Source: Azospirillum endophyticum
GTDB lineage: Bacteria; Pseudomonadota; Alphaproteobacteria; Azospirillales; Azospirillaceae
Length of the DNA stretch: 64,000 bases
Assembly (NCBI RefSeq): GCF_016595245.1
Contig: NZ_JAENHM010000007.1
Location: 1 to 64,000, forward strand
Direction of reading: 5' to 3'
Below, piece after piece: positions 56,380-64,000 of this stretch. The position numbers and the translations under genes are program-made. Under the pieces are notes generated by a model. The model had not been told where the DNA came from and did no database searches. It was given only the letters and a program-made list of their open reading frames with translations. Positions within the stretch are counted from its first letter, which is position 1, and each line of letters begins with the position of its first letter.

Positions 56380-56835
56380 ATGCGCCCCATCCTCGTTGCC
56401 GCAGCGTGTCTCCTGACCGCCGCATGGTCCTCCGTGCATGCCGCCGGCGGGCTTCAATGTCCGGCCAGCCTGACGGTCCAGGCGCAGCCCGACGCGCCCG
56501 GCGGCTGGTCGCCCTACCCCGGCCGCGACAGTCACGGCTTCGTCGGCATCTCGCTGGTCGAAGGCGACCGCGCCGACCAGATGGCCTCCGCCGCTCCCGC
56601 CACCCTGGCCCCCGACCGCGAGACGCGGCGCGGCCGCAGTCTCGTCCAGGTCTGGGAATTCACCGGCGGCCGTCGGGAAAACGTCTTCCTGGTCTGCCGC
56701 TACCGCGACACCCAGGCGACGCTCGCCGCCGACCTGCCCCGCCAGATCCGCCGCTGCACCCTGACGCTGGAAACCGACATCCGCGGCGCCGTCCCGGAGG
56801 TGCCGAAAACCCCGCCGCAACTCGACTGCCGCTGA
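56380..56835 (+). CDS. Small secreted protein, STY0301-like
   Basis: This is a 151-residue protein with a signal peptide ending about SSVHA. The mature part has two cysteine pairs likely to form disulfides: LQCPASLTVQ with another near the C terminus (FLVCRYRDTQ, RRCTLTLET, LDCR). The order C-P, a WEF strand, C-xY and C-T matches STY0301-type proteins of unknown function. Other features are not recognised. It is divergent from the deacetylase-like gene with about 150 bases between. Confidence 0.7.
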   Translation: MRPILVAAACLLTAAWSSVHAAGGLQCPASLTVQAQPDAPGGWSPYPGRDSHGFVGISLVEGDRADQMASAAPATLAPDRETRRGRSLVQVWEFTGGRRENVFLVCRYRDTQATLAADLPRQIRRCTLTLETDIRGAVPEVPKTPPQLDCR

Positions 56836-56987
56836 GGGAAGCTCCTTGCTCCGGTCCCTCCCTGCCCTGAGCCCACTCTGCCGGAATTTGCGCCGAAGCT
56901 GGAAATCCGCCCCCTCAGCGGCTAGGGTGTCGGTCATTGGAACAGGGCCGGAACGGCCCGGACGGTCTGGTGGAAGGCGGAAGGCGC

Positions 56988-57581
56988 ATGCTGCTGCTCA
57001 TCGATAACTACGACAGCTTTACCTACAACCTCGTCCATTATCTGGGCGAGCTTGGCGCCGACGTGCAGGTCCGCCGCAACGACGCCTTGACGGTGGAGGA
57101 GGCGATGGCGCTCCGCCCCGACGGCATCGTGCTGTCCCCCGGCCCCTGCGATCCCGACCGCGCCGGCATCTGCCTGCCCCTGATCGATGCCGCCGCCAAG
57201 GCCCGCCTGCCGCTGTTGGGGGTGTGCCTGGGCCACCAGTCCATCGGCCAGTCCTTCGGCGGCCGGGTGATCCGTGCGCCGGTCCCCATGCACGGCAAGG
57301 TCGACAACATCCTGCACCAGGGCCGCGGCGTCCTGACCGGCCTGCCCAGCCCGTTCCGGGCCACCCGTTACCACTCGCTGATCGTCGAGCGCGACAGCCT
57401 GCCCGCCTGCCTGGAGGCGACCGGCGAGACCGCCGACGGCCTGATCATGGCGCTGGCCCACCGCGAACTGCCGATCCACGGCGTGCAGTTCCACCCCGAA
57501 AGCATCGAGAGCGAGCACGGCCACAAGATCCTGCAGAACTTCCTGGACCTGACCCGCCCCCGTCTGGAGAACGCGGCATGA
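56988..57581 (+). CDS. trpG: Anthranilate synthase component II (glutamine amidotransferase)
   Basis: This 197-residue glutaminase subunit feeds ammonia to TrpE. The nucleophile Cys80 is in [13 protein letters not shown], and His/Glu are in [10 protein letters not shown]. It begins [12 protein letters not shown] PabA role for folate cannot be excluded, but the trpD-trpC context favours tryptophan. The stop overlaps trpD by 4 bases. No trpE or trp leader peptide was found upstream. Confidence 0.95.
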   Translation: MLLLIDNYDSFTYNLVHYLGELGADVQVRRNDALTVEEAMALRPDGIVLSPGPCDPDRAGICLPLIDAAAKARLPLLGVCLGHQSIGQSFGGRVIRAPVPMHGKVDNILHQGRGVLTGLPSPFRATRYHSLIVERDSLPACLEATGETADGLIMALAHRELPIHGVQFHPESIESEHGHKILQNFLDLTRPRLENAA

Positions 57582-58612
57582 GCGGCGACCTGACCGACAT
57601 GAAGGCCATCCTGGGCAAGGTCGCCACCGGCGCCGCCCTGACCGAGGCCGAGGCCGGCTTCGCCTTCGACATCATCATGTCCGGCAACGCCACCCCGTCG
57701 CAGATGGGCGGCTTCCTGATGGCGTTGCGCGTGCGCGGCGAAACGGTGGACGAGATCACCGGCGCCGCCCGGGTCATGCGCGCCAAGGCGATCCCGGTCG
57801 AGGCCCCCCCGGCCACCATCGACACCTGCGGCACCGGCGGCGACGGTGCCGGCACCTACAACATCTCCACCGCCGCGGCTTTGGTGGTGTCCTCCTGCGG
57901 CGTGCCGGTCGCCAAGCACGGCAACCGCGCCATCTCTTCCAAATCCGGGGCCGCCGACGTGCTGGGCTCGCTCGGCGTCAACCTCGACTGCGACTTCGCA
58001 CTGGTCCGCAAGGCGCTGTGGGACGCCGGGATCGCCTTCCTGATGGCGCCGCGCCATCATCTCGCCATGCGCAACGTCGGCCCGACCCGGGTCGAGCTCG
58101 GGACCCGCACCGTCTTCAACCTGCTGGGCCCGCTCGCCAACCCGGCGACCGCCAGGCGGCAGGTGCTGGGAGTCTTCTCCAAACAGTGGGTGGAACCGCT
58201 GGCCCAGGTGCTGAAACGACTCGGTTCCGAAGCGGCCTGGGTCGTCCACGGTTCCGACGGGCTGGACGAGATCACCACCACCGGCCCGACCACCGTCGCC
58301 CAGTTGAAGGACGGCGAGGTCACGGTGTTCGAGGTGACGCCGGAGGACGCCGGCTTGGCCCGCGCCAGGATCGAAGAGCTGAAGGGCGGCGACGCCCAGG
58401 TCAACGCCGAGGCGATCCATGCCCTGTTCGACGGGGTGCGCAGCCCCTACCGCGACATCGTCCTGCTGAATTCCGCCGCCGCCCTGCTGGTGGCCGGCAA
58501 GGCCGCGACGTTGAAGGACGGCGTCGCGCTGGCCGCCGATGCCATCGACAGCGGCGGCGCCCGCGACCGCCTGCGCCGGCTGGTCGCCATCACCAACGAG
58601 GCGATTGCCTGA
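57578..58612 (+). CDS. trpD: Anthranilate phosphoribosyltransferase
   Basis: This 344-residue enzyme joins anthranilate with PRPP. The PRPP-binding [14 protein letters not shown]-type loop (quoted in part), [21 protein letters not shown] and [21 protein letters not shown]-type motifs are intact. It overlaps trpG by 4 bases and trpC by 1 base. Confidence 0.96.
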   Translation: MSGDLTDMKAILGKVATGAALTEAEAGFAFDIIMSGNATPSQMGGFLMALRVRGETVDEITGAARVMRAKAIPVEAPPATIDTCGTGGDGAGTYNISTAAALVVSSCGVPVAKHGNRAISSKSGAADVLGSLGVNLDCDFALVRKALWDAGIAFLMAPRHHLAMRNVGPTRVELGTRTVFNLLGPLANPATARRQVLGVFSKQWVEPLAQVLKRLGSEAAWVVHGSDGLDEITTTGPTTVAQLKDGEVTVFEVTPEDAGLARARIEELKGGDAQVNAEAIHALFDGVRSPYRDIVLLNSAAALLVAGKAATLKDGVALAADAIDSGGARDRLRRLVAITNEAIA

Positions 58613-59415
58613 TGAGCGACGTTCTGACCCGCATCAACGACGACAAGCGCGCGCTGGTCGCCGCCCGCAAGGCCGCCCGGCCGCTGTCGGAGGTGGAGGC
58701 CGCCGCCAGGGCCGCCAACGAGACCGACCCGCCCCGCGGCTTCATCCGGGCACTCGGCGCCGCAGTGGAAGCCGGCCGCTATGGCCTGATCGCCGAGATC
58801 AAGAAGGCCAGCCCGTCCAAGGGACTGATCCGTGCCGACTTCGACCCGCCGGCTCTCGCCCGCGCCTATCGCGAGGGCGGGGCGAGCTGCCTGTCGGTGC
58901 TGACCGACGAGCCCTATTTCCAGGGCAGGGACGAGTATCTGGTGGCCGCCCGCGCCGCGGTGGATCTGCCGGTGCTGCGCAAGGACTTCATGGTCGATCC
59001 CTATCAGATCGTCGAGGCCCGCGCACTGGGCGCCGACTGCATCCTCATCATCATGGCGTCGCTGTCGGACGCCCAGGCGGCGGAGATCGAGGACGCCGCC
59101 ATCGCCCAGGGGCTGGACGTGCTGGTCGAGGTGCATGACCGCGCCGAACTGGACCGCGCGCTGCTGCTGAAGACTCCGCTGCTGGGCGTCAACAACCGCA
59201 ACCTCAAGACGCTCGCCGTCGACATCGCGACGACGGAGGAGTTGGCGGCCAACGTTCCGGCCGACCGCATGCTGGTGGCGGAAAGCGGGCTCTACACCCC
59301 CGCCGATCTGGCCCGCATGGCGAAGGTCGGGGCGCGCTGCTTCCTGGTCGGCGAATCGCTGATGCGGCAGGCCGACGTGACCGCCGCCACCCGCGCCCTG
59401 CTGGCTCCGGTCTGA
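58612..59415 (+). CDS. trpC: Indole-3-glycerol phosphate synthase
   Basis: This 267-residue TIM-barrel enzyme closes the indole ring. [37 protein letters not shown] and [13 protein letters not shown] carry the active-site Glu and Lys residues. There is no fused TrpF domain. The start overlaps the trpD stop (TGATG). The next gene begins four bases after its stop. Confidence 0.97.
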   Translation: MSDVLTRINDDKRALVAARKAARPLSEVEAAARAANETDPPRGFIRALGAAVEAGRYGLIAEIKKASPSKGLIRADFDPPALARAYREGGASCLSVLTDEPYFQGRDEYLVAARAAVDLPVLRKDFMVDPYQIVEARALGADCILIIMASLSDAQAAEIEDAAIAQGLDVLVEVHDRAELDRALLLKTPLLGVNNRNLKTLAVDIATTEELAANVPADRMLVAESGLYTPADLARMAKVGARCFLVGESLMRQADVTAATRALLAPV

Positions 59416-59419
59416 TCCG

Positions 59420-59893
59420 ATGCCGGCTGTCGCAATCGCCGCGGAAAGCCCGCGCCAGGACGCGGTGGTCGCGCTGGTGGCGGCGCTCGACCGCTATCTG
59501 CTGGACCTCTATCCGGCGGAGACCTGCCACCTGCTCGACATCGGCGCGCTCGAGGCGCCGGACCTGCGCTTCTTCGTCGCCCGCAAGGACGGCGTTCCGG
59601 CCGGCTGTGCCGCCCTGCGCGTCGATCCTGCCGGATACGGCGAGGTCAAGCGGATGTATGTCGATCCCGCCGCGCGCGGCCATCGCATCGGCGACCGTCT
59701 GCTCGCCCGGCTGGAGGAACAGGCGCGGGCGGAAGGTCTGACCGCCCTGCTGCTCGAATCCGGCGTCCACCAGCACGAGGCGCTGGCGCTCTATCGCAAG
59801 GCAGGCTTCGCCGAGCGCGGACCCTACGCCTGCTACGAAGACAATGGCGTCAGCGTCTTCATGGAGAAACCCTTGCGGGAGACCGTCCGATGA
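59420..59893 (+). CDS. GNAT N-acetyltransferase inside the trp-moa operon
   Basis: This is a 157-residue GNAT protein. Motif A is [24 protein letters not shown], quoted in part as [36 protein letters not shown] follows. It sits between trpC (4-base gap) and moaC (4-base overlap), so it is translated with them. The same arrangement occurs in related alphaproteobacteria as far as I recall, but no link to tryptophan or molybdenum has been shown. The substrate is unknown. Confidence 0.85.
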   Translation: MPAVAIAAESPRQDAVVALVAALDRYLLDLYPAETCHLLDIGALEAPDLRFFVARKDGVPAGCAALRVDPAGYGEVKRMYVDPAARGHRIGDRLLARLEEQARAEGLTALLLESGVHQHEALALYRKAGFAERGPYACYEDNGVSVFMEKPLRETVR

Positions 59894-60387
59894 CCGGCTT
59901 CACCCATTTCGACGCCGAGGGCAAGGCGGTGATGGTCGATGTCTCCGACAAGGCCGACACCGAACGCACCGCCACCGCAGCGGCCACCGTGCTGATGCAG
60001 CCGGAAACCCTGGCGCTCATCCTGCAGGGTGGGGTGAAGAAGGGCGACGTGCTGTCGGTCGCCCGGCTGGCCGGCATCATGGGGGCGAAACGCACGCCGG
60101 ACCTGATCCCGCTGTGCCACCCGCTGATGCTGACCTCGGTCAAGGTCGACCTGTCCTGCGATCCCGCGCGCAACGCGGTGGACGTCACCGCCACCTGCAA
60201 GCTGAAGGGCCAGACCGGCGTGGAGATGGAGGCGCTGACTGCCGTCACCGTCGCCGCATTGACGGTCTACGACATGTGCAAGGCGGTGGACCGCGGCATG
60301 ACCGTCACCGACGTCCGCCTTCTGCACAAGGCCGGCGGCAAGAGCGGGGAGTGGGGCGCCTCCACCACCGCTCCGGCCGGAGCCTGA
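59890..60387 (+). CDS. moaC: Cyclic pyranopterin monophosphate synthase MoaC
   Basis: This 165-residue enzyme converts the MoaA product to cyclic pyranopterin monophosphate, the first committed Mo cofactor intermediate. The active-site motif [13 protein letters not shown] and [12 protein letters not shown] are intact. It overlaps the GNAT gene by 4 bases and is followed by moeA after four bases. No moaA is in the window. Confidence 0.96.
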   Translation: MTGFTHFDAEGKAVMVDVSDKADTERTATAAATVLMQPETLALILQGGVKKGDVLSVARLAGIMGAKRTPDLIPLCHPLMLTSVKVDLSCDPARNAVDVTATCKLKGQTGVEMEALTAVTVAALTVYDMCKAVDRGMTVTDVRLLHKAGGKSGEWGASTTAPAGA

Positions 60388-60391
60388 CGCC

Positions 60392-61621
60392 ATGATCTCC
60401 GTCGCCGAGGCGCGCGCCCGCATCCTGACGGCCTTCGCCCCTTTGCCGGCGGAGACCGTGGCCTTGCCCGACGCCCTGGGCCGCGTGCTGGCCGAGCCGG
60501 TGATCGCCCGGCTGACCCAGCCGCCCTTCCACGCCGCCGCCATGGACGGCTGGGCGGTGCGCGCCACCGACATCGCCGCCGCGACCGTGGATTCTCCGAT
60601 CCCGCTGCGCCGCATCGGCGAATCCGCCGCCGGCCATGCCTTCACCGGCAGCGTCGGCCCCGGCGAGGCGGTGCGCATCTTCACCGGCGCCCCCCTGCCC
60701 GACGGCGCCGACGCCGTGGTGATGCAGGAGGATTGCAGCGCCGACGAGACCGCCGTCCGGGTCGGCCGCGCCGTGGTCGCCGGCCGCTTCGTCCGCGAGG
60801 CCGGCTTCGACTTCACCATCGGACAGGAACTGCTGCCCAGGGGCCGGCGCCTGACCGCCCGCGACATCGCGCTGGCCGCCGGCGGCAACGTGCCCTGGCT
60901 GTCGGTCCATCGCCGGCCGCGCATCGCCATCCTCGCCACCGGCGACGAGATCGCCCTGCCCGGCGACCCGCTGGGACCGAGCCAGATCGTCAGCACCAAC
61001 GCGCTCGGCCTCTGCGCCCTCGTCGCCGCCCAGGGCGGACTCGCCCACAATCTCGGCGTCGCCAGGGACACGGCCGACAGCGTCGCCGAATTGGCGAAGG
61101 GCGCGGCCGGCTGCGACCTGCTGGTCACCACCGGCGGAGCCGCCCAGGGCGATTACGACCTCGTGCGCGACGTGCTGGCCGAACGCGGCGTGGCCTTGGA
61201 GGTGCAGGCCGTGGCGATGCGGCCGGGCAAGGCGCTGATGTTCGGCCGGGCCGGATCGGTGCCCCTGCTGGGGCTGCCCGGCAATCCGGTGTCCACCGGC
61301 GTCACCGCCGTCCTGTTCCTGCGCCCGATCCTGCGCCTGCTGCAGGGATTGCCGCCGGAGGACGAGCGTCCGCCGCTGCGGGCCCGCCTGACCACCGCGC
61401 TGAAGGCCAACGACCGGCGCGAAGAATACCTGCGCGCCACGCTCGCCGCCGGTCCGGACGGTGTCCTGACCGTGACCCCTTTCGCCCGCCAGGACAGCGC
61501 GATCACCACGCTCTACGCCCAGGCCGACTGTCTGGTTCCCCGCCCGTCCCATGCCAATCCGGAACCGGCCGGCGCCATGGTGACCGTGCTCCCTTTGACC
61601 GATGGAGCGCTCAGCCTCTAG
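60392..61621 (+). CDS. moeA: Molybdopterin molybdenumtransferase MoeA (copy 2)
   Basis: This is a 409-residue MoeA with PPFHAAAMDGWAVR, RIFTGAPLPDGADAVVMQED, ILATGDEIALPGDPLG, TTGGAAQGDYDLVRDVL and GLPGNPVSTGVTAVLF. The sequence differs from the copy at 4950-6227 in many motif flanks, so the two are old paralogues. This one lies in the conserved moaC-moeA-lexA arrangement and is probably the housekeeping copy; specialisation is only inferred. Confidence 0.94.
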   Translation: MISVAEARARILTAFAPLPAETVALPDALGRVLAEPVIARLTQPPFHAAAMDGWAVRATDIAAATVDSPIPLRRIGESAAGHAFTGSVGPGEAVRIFTGAPLPDGADAVVMQEDCSADETAVRVGRAVVAGRFVREAGFDFTIGQELLPRGRRLTARDIALAAGGNVPWLSVHRRPRIAILATGDEIALPGDPLGPSQIVSTNALGLCALVAAQGGLAHNLGVARDTADSVAELAKGAAGCDLLVTTGGAAQGDYDLVRDVLAERGVALEVQAVAMRPGKALMFGRAGSVPLLGLPGNPVSTGVTAVLFLRPILRLLQGLPPEDERPPLRARLTTALKANDRREEYLRATLAAGPDGVLTVTPFARQDSAITTLYAQADCLVPRPSHANPEPAGAMVTVLPLTDGALSL

Positions 61622-61696
61622 ACTTGGACAGAGCGTTCGGACGGCCGGCTGAACAGGTGAACAGCACCCGAAAAACCGTTTCACGGTGTTCCAAAT

Positions 61697-61786
61697 GTTC
61701 CACTCAAGTTCTAAAACAAGCCGATGGGGGGCTTGACGCGCGGAAGGAACCAAACTAGAACATGGAGCAACGTTTAGTTTTTGTTC
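61697..61786 (+). promoter_or_regulatory. lexA promoter with LexA (SOS) boxes
   Basis: Two exact alphaproteobacterial LexA sites are present: GTTC-N7-GTTC at 61697-61711 and GAAC-N7-GAAC at 61747-61761. A third, GTTT-N7-GTTC at 61772-61786, has one mismatch. TTGACG (61733-61738) and TAGAAC (61756-61761) form a promoter with 17 bases between, and the second site covers the -10. This indicates autorepression of lexA. Confidence 0.88.
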
Positions 61787-61819
61787 CATCTTCAGTCTGG
61801 CGACGGCCGGGAGGCATCC

Positions 61820-62545
61820 ATGCTCACGCGCAAGCAGCACGAATTGCTGCTGTTCATCCACGAACGGCTTGGCCAGGGCGGTGTCTCGCCGTCGTTCGAC
61901 GAGATGAAGGACGCCCTGGGCCTGAAGTCCAAGTCGGGCATCCACCGCCTCATCACCGGTCTTGAGGAACGCGGCTTCATCCGCCGCCTGCCCCACCGCG
62001 CCCGCGCGCTGGAGGTTCTCCGCCTTCCCGAGGGCCTGGACGCCTCCCGCAACCGGACCGCGGCTCCCAAGCCGAAGTTCCAGCCCAACGTCATCAAGGG
62101 CGATTTCGCCTTCGCCGGCCGCGACACCGCTCCGCCCGCCCCGACTCCCGCCGCCGCGAACGAGACGGTGCAGCTTCCGCTCTATGGCCGCATCGCCGCC
62201 GGCACGCCCATCGAGGCGCTGCGCGACAACAGCGCCTTCGTCGACGTTCCCGCCTCCATGCTGACCGGTGGCGACCATTATGCTCTGGAGGTTTCCGGCG
62301 ACTCGATGATCGAAGCCGGTATCCTCGACCACGACACCATCGTCATCCAACGCTGCGATGCGGCGGAGAACGGCACCATCGTCGTCGCTCTCGTGGATGA
62401 AGGCGAAGTGACGCTGAAACGCCTGCGTCGCAAGGGCAACACCATCGCTCTGGAACCCGCCAACGCCGCCTACGAAACGCGCATCTTCGGCGCCGATCGC
62501 GTCCGGGTGCAGGGCAAGCTGGTCGGTCTGGTCCGCAAGTACTGA
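61820..62545 (+). CDS. lexA: SOS repressor LexA
   Basis: This 241-residue repressor and self-cleaving serine protease has an N-terminal winged-helix DNA-binding domain ([16 protein letters not shown], then [20 protein letters not shown]). The linker is longer than in E. coli, with an Ala/Pro-rich region. The cleavage site is Ala127-Gly128 (RIAAGTP). The catalytic dyad is Ser162 (SGDSMIEAG) and Lys200 (VTLKRL). RecA filament contact would trigger cleavage. ATG 61820 gives the family start MLTRKQ. The gene is preceded by its own LexA boxes. Confidence 0.97.
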   Translation: MLTRKQHELLLFIHERLGQGGVSPSFDEMKDALGLKSKSGIHRLITGLEERGFIRRLPHRARALEVLRLPEGLDASRNRTAAPKPKFQPNVIKGDFAFAGRDTAPPAPTPAAANETVQLPLYGRIAAGTPIEALRDNSAFVDVPASMLTGGDHYALEVSGDSMIEAGILDHDTIVIQRCDAAENGTIVVALVDEGEVTLKRLRRKGNTIALEPANAAYETRIFGADRVRVQGKLVGLVRKY

Positions 62546-62560
62546 CCCCATGTCCGGGCT

Positions 62561-62605
62561 GGGGGGCGGAGTGGAGGGCAAGCGCGCCGACTCCTACCGC
62601 CCCCC
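62561..62605. terminator. Hairpin between convergent lexA and comEC
   Basis: GGGGGGCGG (62561-62569) pairs with CCGCCCCCC (62597-62605), and short pairing AGT/ACT lies inside. It overlaps the last codons of comEC and has no T-run, so it is a modest candidate. Confidence 0.35.
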
Positions 62606-64000
62606 GGTCCAGGGCCGGTCTCCCCTCAGTCCCCGCACCGTTTCCAGCCGTACCCCATCCGTCGTGACGGTCAGCGTGTGTGCGCCCTCATGCCGCAGCG
62701 TCCACCGGTCGACCACCCACTCCGCCCGGCACCCCCGCGCCACCGCTGCCGTCAGCACCACGTCCGCCGTCCCGCAATCCTCGTCCAGCGCGTCCGGCAA
62801 GCGCGGCAGGGCGACCGTCTTTCCGCGCACGCGATACAGGCATCCGAGGGCATCGCAACTCAGCGACCGTTCCCCCTCGCTCCATCCTCCCGCCGCCGGC
62901 CAGGGCTCCGCCGCCGTCCGCTCGCCGTCCCGCTCGCGCCAGGTCTCGGTCAGCCGGCCGCCCCCCTTGCCCGAGGCGCTGAGCCGCCCGTCCGGCGTCC
63001 TGACCGCCATCACCGTCCCGTCGCCGGACACCAGCACGTCCGGCCTCGCCGCCAGCATCGGCGACGCGAGCCCCGCCAGGATGGGCAGCACTCCCACCCA
63101 GCGCCACCGCCGCGTCCACACGCACAGCCAGAGTCCGCCCAGCACCAGCGCCGCGAACCCCTCCCCCGGCATCGCCGGCACGGTCAGCGAAGCCCAGGGC
63201 AGGCGACCGAAGAATTCCGCGGTCCAGATCACCGCCCTGTCGCCCCAGTTCATGGCGATCACCGCCGGAGCCTCGAACCCGAACGGCAGCAGCGCATAGG
63301 CGATCAGGCTCCACGGCATGACCCAGAAGGAGGTGATGGGAATGGCGATCAGGTTCGACAGCACGCCGTAGAAGGCGATCTGCTGGAAATGGAAGAGCGA
63401 GAAGGGCAAGGTCGCCAGCGTCGCCACCACGCTGGTCAGCAGGATCCCGCCGACATAGAACAGCCCGCGCAAGACCCATCCCGCATCGCGCCGCCATTCC
63501 GCCAGCCTGCGGCTTCCGCGTTCGAACGCGGCGATCAGCGACACCACCGCGGCGAACGACATCTGGAAGCTCGGCCCCAGCATTCCTTCCGGGTCCATGG
63601 CGATGGTGACCAGCCCGGCGAAGGCGACCAGCCGCATGCTCAGGGGATGGCGGTCCAGCATGATCGCCCCCATCACCATGCCGGTCATCAGCACCGACCG
63701 CACCGTCGGCAACGGCGCCCCGACCAGCATCGTGTAGGCGAGCGCCGACAGGATGCCGAACAGCGCCGCGATCTTCTTGATCGGCCAACGCAGGGCGATA
63801 TAGGGCACGGCGGCCAGCATGGCCCGCACCACATAGAACAGGATGCCCGCGGCGATGCCCACATGCAGGCCGGAGATCGACAGCAGATGCGCCAGGCCGC
63901 TGTTGCGGAAGTCGTCCAGCGTCGATTCCGGAATGCCGAACTCCTCGCCGTTCAGCAGGGCGGTGGTGACGCTGGCTTCCACCGGGTCGCCGATCGCCGC
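62594..64000 (-). CDS. comEC: ComEC/Rec2 DNA-uptake channel protein (partial)
   Basis: The C-terminal 468 or so residues of a ComEC/Rec2 membrane protein; the 5' part lies beyond the right edge and the frame is open to the window end. The competence-domain motif HLLSISGLHVGIAAG is present, followed by many hydrophobic helices, and SFQMSFAAVVSLI is typical. The C-terminal 150 residues are soluble and Gly/Arg-rich rather than a full metallo-beta-lactamase domain, as in many alphaproteobacteria. The family forms the inner-membrane channel for single-stranded DNA. Confidence 0.92.
   Translation of the reverse strand, partial: AAIGDPVEASVTTALLNGEEFGIPESTLDDFRNSGLAHLLSISGLHVGIAAGILFYVVRAMLAAVPYIALRWPIKKIAALFGILSALAYTMLVGAPLPTVRSVLMTGMVMGAIMLDRHPLSMRLVAFAGLVTIAMDPEGMLGPSFQMSFAAVVSLIAAFERGSRRLAEWRRDAGWVLRGLFYVGGILLTSVVATLATLPFSLFHFQQIAFYGVLSNLIAIPITSFWVMPWSLIAYALLPFGFEAPAVIAMNWGDRAVIWTAEFFGRLPWASLTVPAMPGEGFAALVLGGLWLCVWTRRWRWVGVLPILAGLASPMLAARPDVLVSGDGTVMAVRTPDGRLSASGKGGGRLTETWRERDGERTAAEPWPAAGGWSEGERSLSCDALGCLYRVRGKTVALPRLPDALDEDCGTADVVLTAAVARGCRAEWVVDRWTLRHEGAHTLTVTTDGVRLETVRGLRGDRPWTGGR

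Noticed and set aside
56836-56987. trp attenuator before trpG
   Set aside because: No leader peptide with tandem Trp codons and no terminator/antiterminator pair was found.

Overview
The window is chromosomal, GC-rich alphaproteobacterial DNA. It most resembles Azospirillum or a close Rhodospirillales relative. The evidence is the set of conserved gene neighbourhoods (uvrC-pgsA-Mo cofactor genes; trpGDC-moaC-moeA-lexA-comEC; pyrB followed by a dihydroorotase-like gene; a split gcvTHPAPB operon), a MucR/Ros regulator, an RpoH sigma factor, LexA boxes of the GAAC-N7-GAAC type and an EcfG-type promoter. The genus is inferred from gene content only. No tRNA, rRNA, IS element, prophage or CRISPR array was recognised. 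Most of the window is dense housekeeping DNA.

Layout. 1-4.2 kb: dispersed repeat, peroxiredoxin, YjdM-like zinc ribbon, ScsB/DsbD-type thiol-disulfide transporter, YqgE. 4.2-10.2 kb: a minus-strand series uvrC > pgsA > mobB > HAD phosphatase > moeA > moaD > moaE. 10.2-10.6 kb: gene-free DNA with clustered DnaA-box-like sites. 10.6-13.6 kb: an SDR reductase and several poorly known small proteins. 13.7-18.3 kb: a three-gene ABC importer and a CPA2 antiporter. 18.4-19.7 kb: a Fur-box-controlled FTR1/cupredoxin iron uptake pair. 19.8-22 kb: two GFA proteins, a DUF1127 protein and a divergent GcvA-like LysR regulator sharing a CTAAT palindrome. 22-25 kb: pyrB, a pseudo-dihydroorotase and plsY. 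25.1-28.6 kb: acetoacetyl-CoA synthetase, a nucleotidase-like HAD protein and a TerC/Alx membrane protein. 29-31.4 kb: HU, MucR and RpoH, with a 754-base gene-free stretch between mucR and rpoH that can fold.

31.8-36.2 kb: GNAT, an unknown protein behind a second Fur-like box, two alpha/beta hydrolases and a lytic transglycosylase. 36.2-38.4 kb: uvrB. 38.5-40 kb: a DUF6285/phosphotransferase pair. 40.2-42.8 kb: a GH17-GT2 fusion like NdvB-type beta-glucan synthases. 43 kb: a small helical protein behind an EcfG-like promoter, then a palindromic repeat. 43.5-48.3 kb: the glycine cleavage operon under a tandem glycine riboswitch. 48.5-50.4 kb: a lipoprotein and IspH. 50.4-53.5 kb: a cupin-cobU-cobO-cobQ operon. 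53.7-56.8 kb: hydrolase, FmdB-like, CopZ-like, polysaccharide-deacetylase-like and a small secreted protein. 57-61.6 kb: a tightly coupled trpG-trpD-trpC-GNAT-moaC-moeA operon. 61.6-64 kb: lexA with its own SOS boxes, and a comEC gene that runs off the right edge.

How genes work together: molybdenum cofactor genes are split between two clusters (mobB, moeA, moaD and moaE on the left; moaC and a second moeA on the right). Nucleotide excision repair is represented by uvrC and uvrB, and the SOS regulator LexA is also present. Iron regulation appears at two separate promoters. No wholly new multi-gene system is evident. The most unusual items are the dihydroorotase homologue without its metal-binding HxH motif, the DnaA-box cluster, the structured gap before rpoH, the Fur-linked unknown gene and the GH17-GT2 synthase.
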